The notes under the pieces were generated by a model, which was not told the DNA's origin, searched no databases, and worked only from the letters and a program-made list of their open reading frames with translations. From Litoreibacter albidus (GTDB taxonomy: Bacteria > Pseudomonadota > Alphaproteobacteria > Rhodobacterales > Rhodobacteraceae), in contig NZ_FNOI01000002.1 in the NCBI RefSeq assembly GCF_900107015.1, positions 186,001 through 250,000 of the forward strand: 64,000 nucleotides of DNA. The letters are read 5' to 3'. Made by a program: the position numbers and the translations under genes. Positions within the stretch are counted from its first letter, which is position 1. Every line of letters starts with the position of its first letter. Shown in pieces: positions 36,663-45,109 of the stretch.

Positions 36663-37781
36663 ATGATTGTCGGATGCCCGAAAGAAATTAAGCCACAAGA
36701 ATTCCGCGTCGGGATGACGCCAAACGCCGCCACGGAGGCGGTCGCCCACGGCCACACAGTCCTGATCGAGACCGGCGCAGGTCTGGGCGCGGGCTTTGAC
36801 GACGCCGCCTACATCGACGCAGGCGCAAAGATCGCGGCAACCGCTGCGGATGTCTTCGCCAAGGCCGACATGATCGTGAAGGTCAAAGAGCCACAACCCG
36901 CAGAGCGCAAAATGCTGCGCGAGGGGCAGTTGTTATTCACCTACCTGCACCTCGCCCCCGACCCCGAACAAACCAAAGACTTGCTGGCCTCCGGTTGTAC
37001 CGCGATCGCCTATGAGACCGTCACCGACAAATCCGGCGGCCTGCCCCTGCTGGCCCCGATGTCCGAAGTCGCAGGCCGTCTTGCGCCGCAAGTGGGCGCA
37101 TGGACCCTGCAAAAAGCCAACGGCGGGCGCGGCGTGTTGATGGGCGGCGTGCCGGGTGTCGGGCCTGCGAAGGTCATGGTCATCGGCGGTGGCGTTGTCG
37201 GAACCCATGCCGCGAAAATCGCGGCGGGCATGGGGGCGGATGTCACCGTGCTGGACCGGTCCCTGCCCCGCATGCGCTATCTGGATGACGTCTTCGGCGG
37301 GCAGTTCAAAACGCAATTCGCCTCAACCGGCAACATCGCGGAGCTGGCGATGGAGGCCGATATGGTCATCGGCGCAGTCCTGATCCCCGGTGCCGCAGCG
37401 CCCAAGCTGCTCACCCGCGCACAGCTGTCCACCATGAAGCCCGGCGCGGCGCTGGTCGATGTGGCCATCGACCAAGGCGGCTGCTTCGAGACCTCCAAGG
37501 CGACCACCCACGCAGATCCCGTCTATGACGTGGACGGCATCATGCATTACTGCGTGGCCAACATGCCGGGCGCGGTGGCGCGCACCTCCACCATCGCGTT
37601 GGGCAACGCCACCATGCCGTTCCTGCTGGCGCTGGCCGACAAAGGTTGGAAACAAGCCTGCGAGGACGACGCGCATCTGCTGAACGGGCTGAACGTCCAC
37701 GCGGGGCAGTTGACCTACTATGCGGTAGGCAAGGCGCTTGGCATCGACGTGCTGTCACCGCAACTGGCGCTCAAGTCCTAG
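36663..37781 (+). CDS. ald: Alanine dehydrogenase
   Basis: A 372-residue NAD-dependent enzyme that interconverts L-alanine and pyruvate plus ammonia. The N terminus MIVGCPKEIKPQEFRVG and the NAD loop VMVIGGGVVGTHAAKIA (about 170-186) are typical, as is the KEPQP segment with a catalytic Lys nearby. A strong GAGGAGG ribosome site precedes the start. Controlled by the divergent Lrp-type gene, with a hairpin after the stop. Confidence 0.97.
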   Translation: MIVGCPKEIKPQEFRVGMTPNAATEAVAHGHTVLIETGAGLGAGFDDAAYIDAGAKIAATAADVFAKADMIVKVKEPQPAERKMLREGQLLFTYLHLAPDPEQTKDLLASGCTAIAYETVTDKSGGLPLLAPMSEVAGRLAPQVGAWTLQKANGGRGVLMGGVPGVGPAKVMVIGGGVVGTHAAKIAAGMGADVTVLDRSLPRMRYLDDVFGGQFKTQFASTGNIAELAMEADMVIGAVLIPGAAAPKLLTRAQLSTMKPGAALVDVAIDQGGCFETSKATTHADPVYDVDGIMHYCVANMPGAVARTSTIALGNATMPFLLALADKGWKQACEDDAHLLNGLNVHAGQLTYYAVGKALGIDVLSPQLALKS

Positions 37782-37785
37782 CCAC

Positions 37786-37825
37786 AAAAAAGGCCCGCCG
37801 GATCATCTCCGACGGGCCCAGTTTT
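37786..37825 (-). terminator. Terminator between ald and mscL
   Basis: GGCCCGCCGG (37792-37801) and CCGACGGGCC (37809-37818) form a 10-bp stem with one mismatch and a 7-base loop. On the minus strand it is followed by a run of six T, so it terminates mscL; on the plus strand a short TTTT follows and it may also serve ald. Confidence 0.85.
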
Positions 37826-37842
37826 CGCGCGTTAAGTCGCGC

Positions 37843-38274
37843 TTACTTCTGCTTCAAGGCAACCAGGATTTCGGCCAGCAGCTCTTCTTGTGTCGGGCCT
37901 GCTGGGGCCGCTGGTGCTTCTTCTTCAACCTTGGCGTTGGCGTCTTTGATCTTGTTGACGTAGCGCACCAACATGAACACCACGAACGCGATGATCAGGA
38001 AGTTGATAACCGCCATGATGAAGGAGCCGATGGCGAATACGGCAGCGCCGGACTCGCGGGCGGCTTCCAATGTGGCGCCCTCAGGCACATCTCCGGACAG
38101 AACCCAGTAAGAGTTGGTGAAGTCGATACCGCCCATGAACAGGCCGATGATCGGGTTGATCAGGTCGCCCACAAGGGACGACACGATGGCGGTGAACGCC
38201 GCACCGATGATGATACCAACGGCCATGTCCATGACGTTGCCCTTGGCGATGAAATCTTTGAATTCGTTAAGCAT
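37843..38274 (-). CDS. mscL: Large-conductance mechanosensitive channel MscL
   Basis: A 143-residue channel subunit with two membrane helices (about 15-45 and 70-100) and a charged C-terminal bundle. The N-terminal [23 protein letters not shown] is split by the gate helix and is diagnostic. MscL opens under membrane tension to release solutes after hypo-osmotic shock. Ends at a strong terminator. Confidence 0.97.
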   Translation of the reverse strand: MLNEFKDFIAKGNVMDMAVGIIIGAAFTAIVSSLVGDLINPIIGLFMGGIDFTNSYWVLSGDVPEGATLEAARESGAAVFAIGSFIMAVINFLIIAFVVFMLVRYVNKIKDANAKVEEEAPAAPAGPTQEELLAEILVALKQK

Positions 38275-38501
38275 GTTTCAGTTGTCCCTTTTGTTTCCCA
38301 CGGCGCATCTGTTGTATTCGTGCGCTCCTGCGCAAGTGCATAGCATCTGTTCGCACCCGTACAGCCCTTTGTTTAAACGAGCGCGCCCATTGTGTTTAAG
38401 GGGAAACACGCGGCGGGATGCCCCCCACCGCACGCAGGCTTAGCAAAACGGAAACCGCTGCGGGGTAGAACCCGCCCTGTCTAGACAGCATAGGTCACTT
38501 G

Positions 38502-38584
38502 GCCCCCGCGCACTTTGGGGGCACCTTGATCACCGGTGATTACGGGGGGCTATCAACCCCCGAAAGGTGCGGGATTAAAGCCCC
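38502..38584. other. Structured gene-free region upstream of mscL
   Basis: The 418-base gap 38275-38692 has no reading frame I can support. Its centre is dense in inverted repeats: CCCCC/GGGGG (38503-38520), GCACCTT (38521-38527) with AAGGTGC (38564-38570) enclosing the 12-base palindrome ATCACCGGTGAT (38529-38540) and a GGGGG/CCCCC hairpin (38545-38561). This would fold as a three-way junction in RNA. It could be a 5' leader of mscL, a small RNA or the end of ytoQ. Confidence 0.35.
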
Positions 38585-38692
38585 GTCCAGCGCGACCACT
38601 CCGGCGGCGCCGCCACCTTGCAACACCATCTACACGAGAAACCGCCACCCGCGCCGCCCCAGATATCGGGCCGCGCGGCATTGGTGCGCGCG

Positions 38693-39142
38693 CTACGTTG
38701 GCAGATCGCCCGTCAGCACATAGCGCAAGATATCCGCCACCTTGGCCGGATCATCCGTGACCGCCAGCGCCGCCGCGTCGACTTCCTTGAGCGCGTGCTG
38801 GTGATCATCCCCATGCACAACAATCAGCGATTTGCCCAGCGCGGCAGCAAAGCCCGCGTCGAAGGCGGCGTTCCATTGTTTGTATTTCTCGCCAAAGCGC
38901 ACAACCACCACATCTGCAGCGCTGATGCCCCTGCGGGTGCGGATCGCGTTCATCATCGCGCCCTTGTGGTCATGCCAGTACTTTTGATCTTCGGCGCCCA
39001 GAATGGTCGCGCCACAATCGTCAGAGGCCCCGTGATCCGTCACCGGCGCGTCAAAACTGACGTCCAGCCCGTCACAGCCCGCAATAATCTGGTCGCGCCA
39101 GTCCGTGTGAATCTCACCCGACAGGTATACCTTCAGCGTCAT
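38693..39142 (-). CDS. ytoQ: YtoQ family protein
   Basis: A 149-residue protein of the YtoQ family, related by fold to nucleoside 2-deoxyribosyltransferase-like proteins. Typical are VYLSGEIHTDWR at the N terminus, FDAPVTDHGASD and a 'DVVVVRFGEKYKQWNAAFDAGFA' region. Biochemical function is not established. The start has a strong GGAGGAAG ribosome site; the frame extends 11 codons upstream without one. Confidence 0.9.
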   Translation of the reverse strand: MTLKVYLSGEIHTDWRDQIIAGCDGLDVSFDAPVTDHGASDDCGATILGAEDQKYWHDHKGAMMNAIRTRRGISAADVVVVRFGEKYKQWNAAFDAGFAAALGKSLIVVHGDDHQHALKEVDAAALAVTDDPAKVADILRYVLTGDLPT

Positions 39143-39207
39143 CTTGCTTCCTCCATTCATTCGCTTTCGCTGCAAAATGGCGTGATTAACGCTGAAGGCA
39201 AGCAGCT

Positions 39208-40038
39208 TTAGCCAACCGCGATCGGATCATCCAGATAGAATGCGGTGAATGCCGCCTCGCTGACGCCCTCAAAGGTGATGGTGTCCTTGAAGCCGATGTC
39301 CAGAACCGCGTTACCGTCCACCTCAGTCAACAGGTCCACCCCGAAGATGTCCGCGAAGGCAAAATTAGCGTCGACCCAGTCCTGACCGTTCAGGCCCGCG
39401 ACGATGAAATCGTCCAGACCCAACTCAAAATCGGTGATCGTCACGTCGGACGACTTTTTCGCGGATTGGTAAACGAACTCGAACACATCGGCATCCGCGC
39501 CGCCAGTCAGCGTGTGGTCCGCGCCCTTCTTCAGGCGGGCAACGATCAGGTCGTTGCCAGTCCCGCCATCTGCGCGCGACGTGTGATCGCCGGTGTTCAC
39601 CGTGTCATTGCCCGCGCCGCCAAATAGATCGTTGTTGCCCTTGCGGCCAAAGATGAAATCATCGCCGGAGCCGCCATCAATCACGTCCGCACCGTGGCCC
39701 CCGTCAATGTAGTCATTGCCGCCAGCACCGTTCAAGACATCCGCGCCAGTGCCGCCGAACACACGGTCGTCGCCGTTGCCCGCGTTCACCACATCATCGC
39801 CGCCACCGGCCAGAATGTAGTCATTGCCCAGCCCGCCAGAGATGGTGTCATTCCCGCCGGACAGGATCAGCCGATCATTGCCGTCGCCGCCATCAATGGT
39901 GGTGGGGGTGTTATCCGTCACCGTGATCACATCGTCGCCGCCATTGGCGTAAATCCGATACTCGGTGTAGTTGAAGTCAAAAACATCGGGGTTAAAGACA
40001 TCCGCAGCGTCGCTGCCAAAAACGGTAAGAACCGACAT
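39208..40038 (-). CDS. RTX (hemolysin-type) calcium-binding protein 1
   Basis: A 276-residue acidic protein with about eight nonapeptide repeats GGxGxDxhx (about 50-150), each pair forming a calcium-binding parallel beta roll. It has no N-terminal signal peptide, and the acidic, hydrophobic C terminus is consistent with type I secretion. The C-terminal part (from VTITDFELGLDDFIVAG) resembles that of the next RTX gene. No type I exporter genes are nearby. Function after secretion is unknown. Confidence 0.85.
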   Translation of the reverse strand: MSVLTVFGSDAADVFNPDVFDFNYTEYRIYANGGDDVITVTDNTPTTIDGGDGNDRLILSGGNDTISGGLGNDYILAGGGDDVVNAGNGDDRVFGGTGADVLNGAGGNDYIDGGHGADVIDGGSGDDFIFGRKGNNDLFGGAGNDTVNTGDHTSRADGGTGNDLIVARLKKGADHTLTGGADADVFEFVYQSAKKSSDVTITDFELGLDDFIVAGLNGQDWVDANFAFADIFGVDLLTEVDGNAVLDIGFKDTITFEGVSEAAFTAFYLDDPIAVG

Positions 40039-40160
40039 AAAGCTATTCCTTGTTAACGCACAAAAGCTCTGACGAATCGAGCTACCGCACCAACGCTAAC
40101 GAGAAAAAGACACAAGGTCGCCCCATTTGAGCCACATTTCGACCCAGCAACGCACTGTTT

Positions 40161-40200
40161 CTAAAAACGAAACGCCCGCCCCAGTTAAGGGACGGGCGCA
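40161..40200 (-). terminator. Terminator of the second RTX gene
   Basis: On the minus strand GCGCCCGTCCC and GGGGCGGGCG pair across a short loop and are followed by TTTCGTTTTT, 24 bases after the RTX stop. Confidence 0.75.
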
Positions 40201-40223
40201 ATCTGCATAAACTTTAGATCGAA

Positions 40224-41021
40224 TTAGCCGATCTCGATACCGATCCCGACACCAATTTCGATGTCGATCAGCGGCGCGTCGGCATAGGCTGCTTGCAGCT
40301 CTTCCATGTCGGTATCCGCGAAGGTCAGCGTCAGGCCTTTATCGAGGCGCAGCACCGTGTCCGCGCCGTTTTGCGTCATGGTGGCCTCCGCCTCGCCGGC
40401 CATCAGGCTGGCCATATAGTCATCGTCAGAAACCCCCGCGATGATGAAATCATCCACGCCGATTTCAAAGTCGGTGATCGTCGCCAAAGAGCGCTTCTTG
40501 GCACCCATGCCATAGAACTCGAACGTATCCGCCTCGGTGCCGCCGGTCAGCGTGTGCCAGCCGCCTTTGATCGCGTTTGCCTTGATGTGATCCTCGCCAG
40601 AGCCGCCGTCGACCTTGGTGCCGTTCAGGCCCGTGTCGATGGTGTCATTGCCTGCGCCGCCGGACAAAGTGTTGTTGCCCTTTACGCCGTAAATGAAATC
40701 GTCGCCCTGCCCCCCATCAATGGTGTCCGCGCCTTTGCCGCCATACAGCGTGTCATTGCCGAGGTTGCCGGAAATATCATCCGCCCCCGCGCCGCCGTCG
40801 ACGTAATCGTCATGTTTGCCTGCAACAATTGTGTCGTCGCCAAAGCCGCCCAGAATCGTATCATCGCCTTTGCCGCCGATCAGTACATCATCTTGCGCGC
40901 TGCCAACGATGCGGTCGTCGCCCTTACGGCCACGCACCTCAAACTCGCCGGTGTCCCCAGGATAGAGGAGCGGGATGCTAATATCATCGTTGCCGGATGT
41001 ACCTAAAACTTTCGTAACCAT
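40224..41021 (-). CDS. RTX (hemolysin-type) calcium-binding protein 2
   Basis: A 265-residue paralogue of the preceding gene on the same strand. About seven GGxGxDxhx repeats (about 30-125) are followed by a domain with ATITDFEIGVDDFIIAG, matching the other copy, and a hydrophobic IGVGIGIEIG tail. The start at MVTKVLGTSGNDD is chosen because the upstream extension is Cys/Trp-rich and unlike the family. Because each gene has its own terminator or gap, the pair probably arose by duplication and is expressed separately. Confidence 0.85.
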   Translation of the reverse strand: MVTKVLGTSGNDDISIPLLYPGDTGEFEVRGRKGDDRIVGSAQDDVLIGGKGDDTILGGFGDDTIVAGKHDDYVDGGAGADDISGNLGNDTLYGGKGADTIDGGQGDDFIYGVKGNNTLSGGAGNDTIDTGLNGTKVDGGSGEDHIKANAIKGGWHTLTGGTEADTFEFYGMGAKKRSLATITDFEIGVDDFIIAGVSDDDYMASLMAGEAEATMTQNGADTVLRLDKGLTLTFADTDMEELQAAYADAPLIDIEIGVGIGIEIG

Positions 41022-41179
41022 TACCAAATCCTTGCTTCGTTCACAGAATCGACGCACGGCCCCCCAGCACATCGGATCAGGGCACAGACACCACCACAAC
41101 ATGGCAATGTCTGAGCAATTTTAAGACAATTTTAAGATGTGGCTGTCAATCCATGCCCAATCGGGCATGAAAACAAGGA

Positions 41180-43570
41180 TTATCCACGTAATGTGCCGCC
41201 TGTCGCCTTAGACACCTTTTCGACGATCTTGGCGCTGACCGCTTCGATGTCCTCGTCTTTCAGGGTCTTCTCTGTGGGCTGCAAACGGACGGTAATGGCC
41301 AAGGACTTTTTGTCCTCCCCAAGGGAGCCGCCGATGAATTCATCGAACACGCGCACATCGGTGACCAACGCCTTGTCGGCCCCTGCGGCGGAGTTGACCA
41401 GCGTCAGCGCCTCCACATTGGCGTCCACCACAAAGGCGAAGTCCCGTTCCACGGCCTGCAAGTCTTGCAGTTTCAGCGCGGCGCGGGTGGCGGTCTTGGA
41501 TTTCGGGAACGGAATTTCAGCGGGCCAGAGCGTGAACGCAACAGCAGTCCCCTTGATGCCGTAAGCTTGCAGCACTTTCGGGTGAACCTCGCCAAACACG
41601 CCCAGCACCTTTTTCGGGCCAAGGCAGATTTTGCCGTGACGGCCAGGGTGCCACGTATCATCCGCGCCGCGCAGGATTTGCACCTTGGCGGGGGCGCCCA
41701 TTGCGGCCAAAGCCGCTTCCGCGTCGGCCTTCACGTCATAGACGTCAACGGCGCGGCGGGTGCCATGCACGTCTTTGGGGCCAGTGTGCCCGATCAACAG
41801 ACCGCTGGCTTGCAGATGCTGCTCCGACGGCTCGCCGCCGTGGAACGCGGGGCCAACCTCGAACAGGGCCATATCGCTGAACCCGCGCGCTTGGTTGCGG
41901 CCTGCGGCTTGCAGCAAGCCCGGCAGCAGCGCCGGACGCATATGCGACATCTCGGAGCTAATGGGGTTCTCCAGCTTGGTGGCGTCCGTGCCGCCGCCAA
42001 ACATCGCGGCAGAGGCCGCATCAATGAAGGAATAGTGAACGCACTCATTATACCCAAGCGCCGCAATCGTGCGCCGCGCGATCTGCTCACGCTTTTGCAT
42101 AGGCGTCAGGATCGGCTTCGGGATGCCTGCGGTCGTGCGCGTCAACGGGCGGCCTTCCAGCTTGGTCAGCGACGCGATGCGCGCCACTTCTTCCACCAGA
42201 TCGGCCTCGCCCTGCACGTCAGGGCGCCACGATGGCACCTGTGCCTCGTCGCCGTCCATCACGAAGCCCAACGCTTCCAGCGAGGCGCGTTGCGTCTCCG
42301 CGGGGATGTCCATGCCGACCAGCGATTGCACGCGGTCGGTGTCCAGCTTGTAGGCGCGCGAATGGTCAGGCATTGCCCCTGCCATCACCACCTCGGACGC
42401 CTCGCCGCCGCACAGGTCGATGATCATGCGCGTTGCATGCTCAATCCCTGTCGGGGTCCACTCGGGGTCGATGCCCCGCTCAAAGCGGTAGCGCGCGTCG
42501 GAGTTGATCTTGAGCTTACGGCCCGTGTGCGCTGTGCGGATCGGGTCAAAGAACGCCGCCTCAAGGAACACATCCGTGGTGTCCGCGTCACAGCTGGACG
42601 ACAGCCCGCCCATGATGCCGCCAAGGCTCTCGATGCCATTCGCATCGGAGATCACGGTCATGCCCGCCTCTAGCGTGTATTCTTTGTCGTCCAGCGCCGC
42701 GAAGGTTTCGCCGCCCTCGGACAGGTGAACGCGCAAATCGCCCGCGATCTTGCCCGCGTCAAAGACGTGCAACGGGCGGTTGCGGTCGTAGGTGAAGAAG
42801 TTGGTAATATCGACCAGCGTGGAAATCGGGCGCAACCCGATGGCCTTTAGCGCATCTTGCAGCCACGCGGGGCTTGGGCCGTTCTTCACGCCCTTGATCA
42901 CGCGGCCATAGAACACCGGACAGGCGTCGGTGTCGTCGATGGTCACCTTGATCGGGCACGCGAAGGTGCCTTTGATCGGATCTGTGTCACGGGCCTTCAA
43001 CGTGCCCAAGCCACGCGCCGCCAGATCGCGGGCGATGCCGCGCACGCCAAGCGCGTCGGGGCGGTTCGGTGTAATGGCAATCTCGATCACGGTGTCCACT
43101 TTGGACGGGTCATTGACCGCCAGCCAATCCGTGAAGGTCTGCCCAACCTCGCCGCTGTCCAACTCGATGATGCCGTCGTGTTCCTCCGACAGTTCCATCT
43201 CACGCTCGGAGCACATCATGCCGTAGCTCTCGATGCCGCGAATTTTGCCGACACCGATGGTGGTGTCGATCCCCGGCACGTAAACGCCCGGCTTGGCGAC
43301 AACCACGGTAATCCCTTCACGGGCGTTTGGCGCGCCGCAGATGATTTGCAAAGGGCCCTCGTCCGTGGCCACCTGACACACCTTCAGCTTGTCCGCGTCG
43401 GGGTGCTTCTCCGCAGAGGTCACATGCCCGATGGTGAAGGCCGACAGGCGCTCGGCGGGGTTCTCGACCCCTTCGACCTCAAGACCCAGATCGGTCAGTG
43501 CATAGAGGATGTCATCAAGGCTGGCCTCGGTGTCGAGGTGGTCCTTGAGCCAGGAAAGAGTGAATTTCAT
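41180..43570 (-). CDS. pheT: Phenylalanine-tRNA ligase beta subunit
   Basis: A 796-residue subunit of the heterotetrameric enzyme that charges tRNA-Phe. N-terminal EMAP/tRNA-binding domain (about 40-150), B3/B4 editing domain, B5 domain, core and the C-terminal FDX-ACB anticodon domain (from about 700) are all in order. It opens with FTLSWLKDHL. It is separated from pheS by about 1.5 kb, including a plus-strand gene pair, so it must have its own promoter in 43571-43789. Confidence 0.97.
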   Translation of the reverse strand: MKFTLSWLKDHLDTEASLDDILYALTDLGLEVEGVENPAERLSAFTIGHVTSAEKHPDADKLKVCQVATDEGPLQIICGAPNAREGITVVVAKPGVYVPGIDTTIGVGKIRGIESYGMMCSEREMELSEEHDGIIELDSGEVGQTFTDWLAVNDPSKVDTVIEIAITPNRPDALGVRGIARDLAARGLGTLKARDTDPIKGTFACPIKVTIDDTDACPVFYGRVIKGVKNGPSPAWLQDALKAIGLRPISTLVDITNFFTYDRNRPLHVFDAGKIAGDLRVHLSEGGETFAALDDKEYTLEAGMTVISDANGIESLGGIMGGLSSSCDADTTDVFLEAAFFDPIRTAHTGRKLKINSDARYRFERGIDPEWTPTGIEHATRMIIDLCGGEASEVVMAGAMPDHSRAYKLDTDRVQSLVGMDIPAETQRASLEALGFVMDGDEAQVPSWRPDVQGEADLVEEVARIASLTKLEGRPLTRTTAGIPKPILTPMQKREQIARRTIAALGYNECVHYSFIDAASAAMFGGGTDATKLENPISSEMSHMRPALLPGLLQAAGRNQARGFSDMALFEVGPAFHGGEPSEQHLQASGLLIGHTGPKDVHGTRRAVDVYDVKADAEAALAAMGAPAKVQILRGADDTWHPGRHGKICLGPKKVLGVFGEVHPKVLQAYGIKGTAVAFTLWPAEIPFPKSKTATRAALKLQDLQAVERDFAFVVDANVEALTLVNSAAGADKALVTDVRVFDEFIGGSLGEDKKSLAITVRLQPTEKTLKDEDIEAVSAKIVEKVSKATGGTLRG

Positions 43571-43685
43571 GCCGCGCGCCTTCGTCTATATATACCAGTC
43601 AGGGCCACAAAGCCCGGTTGGTCCCGTGCTACCCCATCAATAAGGCAAGTGAAAGTGCCGCCGCGTTTATCGCGCAGCCCGCAGG

Positions 43686-43723
43686 TGTGGCAGATTAAGG
43701 CTATAAGCCATATTCCTGCCACA
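43686..43723. promoter_or_regulatory. Inverted repeat TGTGGCAG/CTGCCACA upstream of pheT
   Basis: Two perfect 8-base arms (43686-43693 and 43716-43723) are 22 bases apart between the divergent pheT and small ORF starts. Could be an operator or an RNA stem; no known regulator matched. Confidence 0.3.
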
Positions 43724-43789
43724 TTTTGGGTCCATCTAGGACACAAGTGGGGCATCTAACGTGATTCTAAAGTTTCAAGGTTCAAGGTA

Positions 43790-43984
43790 ATGCAAGTTCT
43801 GTTCGACATTATGTCCTCTGTCTTCAAGCCGTCGCTGATCGCACTTTCCATTGCTTTCGGCGTCGCCATCATTTCGTTCAACGACTCTCCTTTGTCCGTC
43901 GACTCCAAGTCCATCGACCTTTCCAATCTGGGTTGCCCCGGATTGCTGAGCGTTGTTTGCGGCCCGACTGGAATTCTGCGCTAA
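43790..43984 (+). CDS. Small hypothetical membrane protein
   Basis: A 64-residue reading frame with one hydrophobic segment (about 12-30) and two Cys in the C-terminal part. A weak ribosome site (AAGGT) precedes the ATG. It is AT-richer than neighbours and no family is recognised. It may be a genuine small membrane peptide; lack of comparison keeps confidence low. Confidence 0.4.
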   Translation: MQVLFDIMSSVFKPSLIALSIAFGVAIISFNDSPLSVDSKSIDLSNLGCPGLLSVVCGPTGILR

Positions 43985-44044
43985 CGCGCCCCTAACCCTT
44001 TTTCCCGTAGAGTATCAGCGTACCGTTTTCCAAGGACGCCGCTG

Positions 44045-44746
44045 ATGACCCTGTCTCTCGGGAACATCCCTCCTGTATGTATGCTGCACATCGGTAAGAC
44101 CGGTGGCAGCTACATGCGTTCCCTCCTCAAACATAACGAACCCCGCTGGACACGCCCGCTGCATCTGCTGGGGCACAGCGCCACCGCGCACAGCTCCGCC
44201 AAGCGGTTCGGGCCGGACCGCAAGCTGGCGTTTCTGGTGCGTGATCCGTTAACGCGGTTTTCCTCCGCGTTTTACTCGCGCCAACGGCAAGGCCGCCCCA
44301 CGTATCAGTGCCAATGGAGCGCAGAGGAAGCCGCCGCCTTTTTGTGGTTCGGCACGGCGGAGGAACTGGCGCTAGCGCTCACCTCCCGCAACCCGCGCGA
44401 AAAATCGGCGGCGCTATTTGCGGTAAATTCCATCCGCCACCTGAAAGAAGACCTGCGCCACTATCTGTGCAGCGTGGAGACCCTATTGGCCGAGCGCCGC
44501 AACATTGTCGTCTGCACGGACGTCGCAGGGTTGGACAGGCACCGCAGCGCGATTATGGCGACCCTTGGCGTGACAGATTTTGAGATGCCGCCAAAGCCCA
44601 TCTACCACGCGGCCCCAACGCCGCCACCTGCCCTAAGCCAAGCCGCCCAAACCGCGCTGCACGATCACTGGGCGGCGGAGTTCGCACTCTACAACGCCGC
44701 CTGCGACATCGCCGATCAGTTGGGGTTTAGCCATTCGCCGTTGTGA
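44045..44746 (+). CDS. Sulfotransferase-like protein
   Basis: A 233-residue protein with the two PAPS-binding signatures of sulfotransferases: the 5'-phosphosulfate loop HIGKTGGSYMRSLL at about residues 14-27 and the 3'-phosphate motif FLVRDPLTRFSSAFYS near 65-80. It would transfer sulfate from PAPS to a carbohydrate or small molecule. It is inserted, with the small ORF before it, between pheT and the minus-strand gene next to pheS. Acceptor unknown. Confidence 0.75.
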   Translation: MTLSLGNIPPVCMLHIGKTGGSYMRSLLKHNEPRWTRPLHLLGHSATAHSSAKRFGPDRKLAFLVRDPLTRFSSAFYSRQRQGRPTYQCQWSAEEAAAFLWFGTAEELALALTSRNPREKSAALFAVNSIRHLKEDLRHYLCSVETLLAERRNIVVCTDVAGLDRHRSAIMATLGVTDFEMPPKPIYHAAPTPPPALSQAAQTALHDHWAAEFALYNAACDIADQLGFSHSPL

Positions 44747-45108
44747 GCTCGGGCGTAGCGTTTTGCTTCGCGAATGAGTTGCCTACGCGACCTCAGATAG
44801 CTGCGCGGCAAGGGCTGTTCAGTTGCGCTGTGAATCCGCTCCCGCAGGACGGTTGCAAGCACCAAAGCGACTTCAGCCTTGCGGTGCGGCACGACAGGGC
44901 GGAATGGCTTAGCGGCATAAAGCCCCGCGATCCACATCGCATGTTTAAACTGCGCGTGAAGCTCGTCGTGGTCCAATTCGGCTGTGGCCTCAAAAAGCCG
45001 CCTGCGCAGGCGGTAATCGCTCGTTGCGCGCAGGCAGTAATAAAGCATTGCCAAGATAAAAATCGTAACGTGATATTGTTCAAGCAGGACGGCCCAAACG
45101 AACCACAT
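44716..45108 (-). CDS. Hypothetical protein downstream of pheS
   Basis: A 130-residue protein with one N-terminal membrane helix (about 3-26) and a basic, helical remainder rich in Arg and His. It begins 1 base after the pheS stop and is therefore probably co-transcribed, taking the place pheT usually has. Its last 31 bases overlap the convergent sulfotransferase gene. No family recognised. Confidence 0.6.
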   Translation of the reverse strand: MWFVWAVLLEQYHVTIFILAMLYYCLRATSDYRLRRRLFEATAELDHDELHAQFKHAMWIAGLYAAKPFRPVVPHRKAEVALVLATVLRERIHSATEQPLPRSYLRSRRQLIREAKRYARAHNGEWLNPN

Positions 45109-45109
45109 C

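Noticed and set aside
38460-38500. A tRNA or tmRNA-like T arm (GCGGG-TTCTAC-CCCGC on the minus strand)
   Set aside because: The loop has 6 bases, and no acceptor stem, anticodon arm or tag reading frame could be built around it.
38499-38760. Two overlapping frames of about 74 codons between mscL and ytoQ
   Set aside because: Pro/Arg/Ala-rich products, no ribosome site, and the sequence is better explained by inverted repeats.
39500-40950. Tandem short repeats resembling a CRISPR or minisatellite
   Set aside because: They are the coding repeats of GGxGxDxx units in two RTX genes, with no constant repeat and variable spacer pattern.
41465-42673. Long plus-strand open frame opposite pheT
   Set aside because: Shadow of pheT; no ribosome site or recognisable domain.
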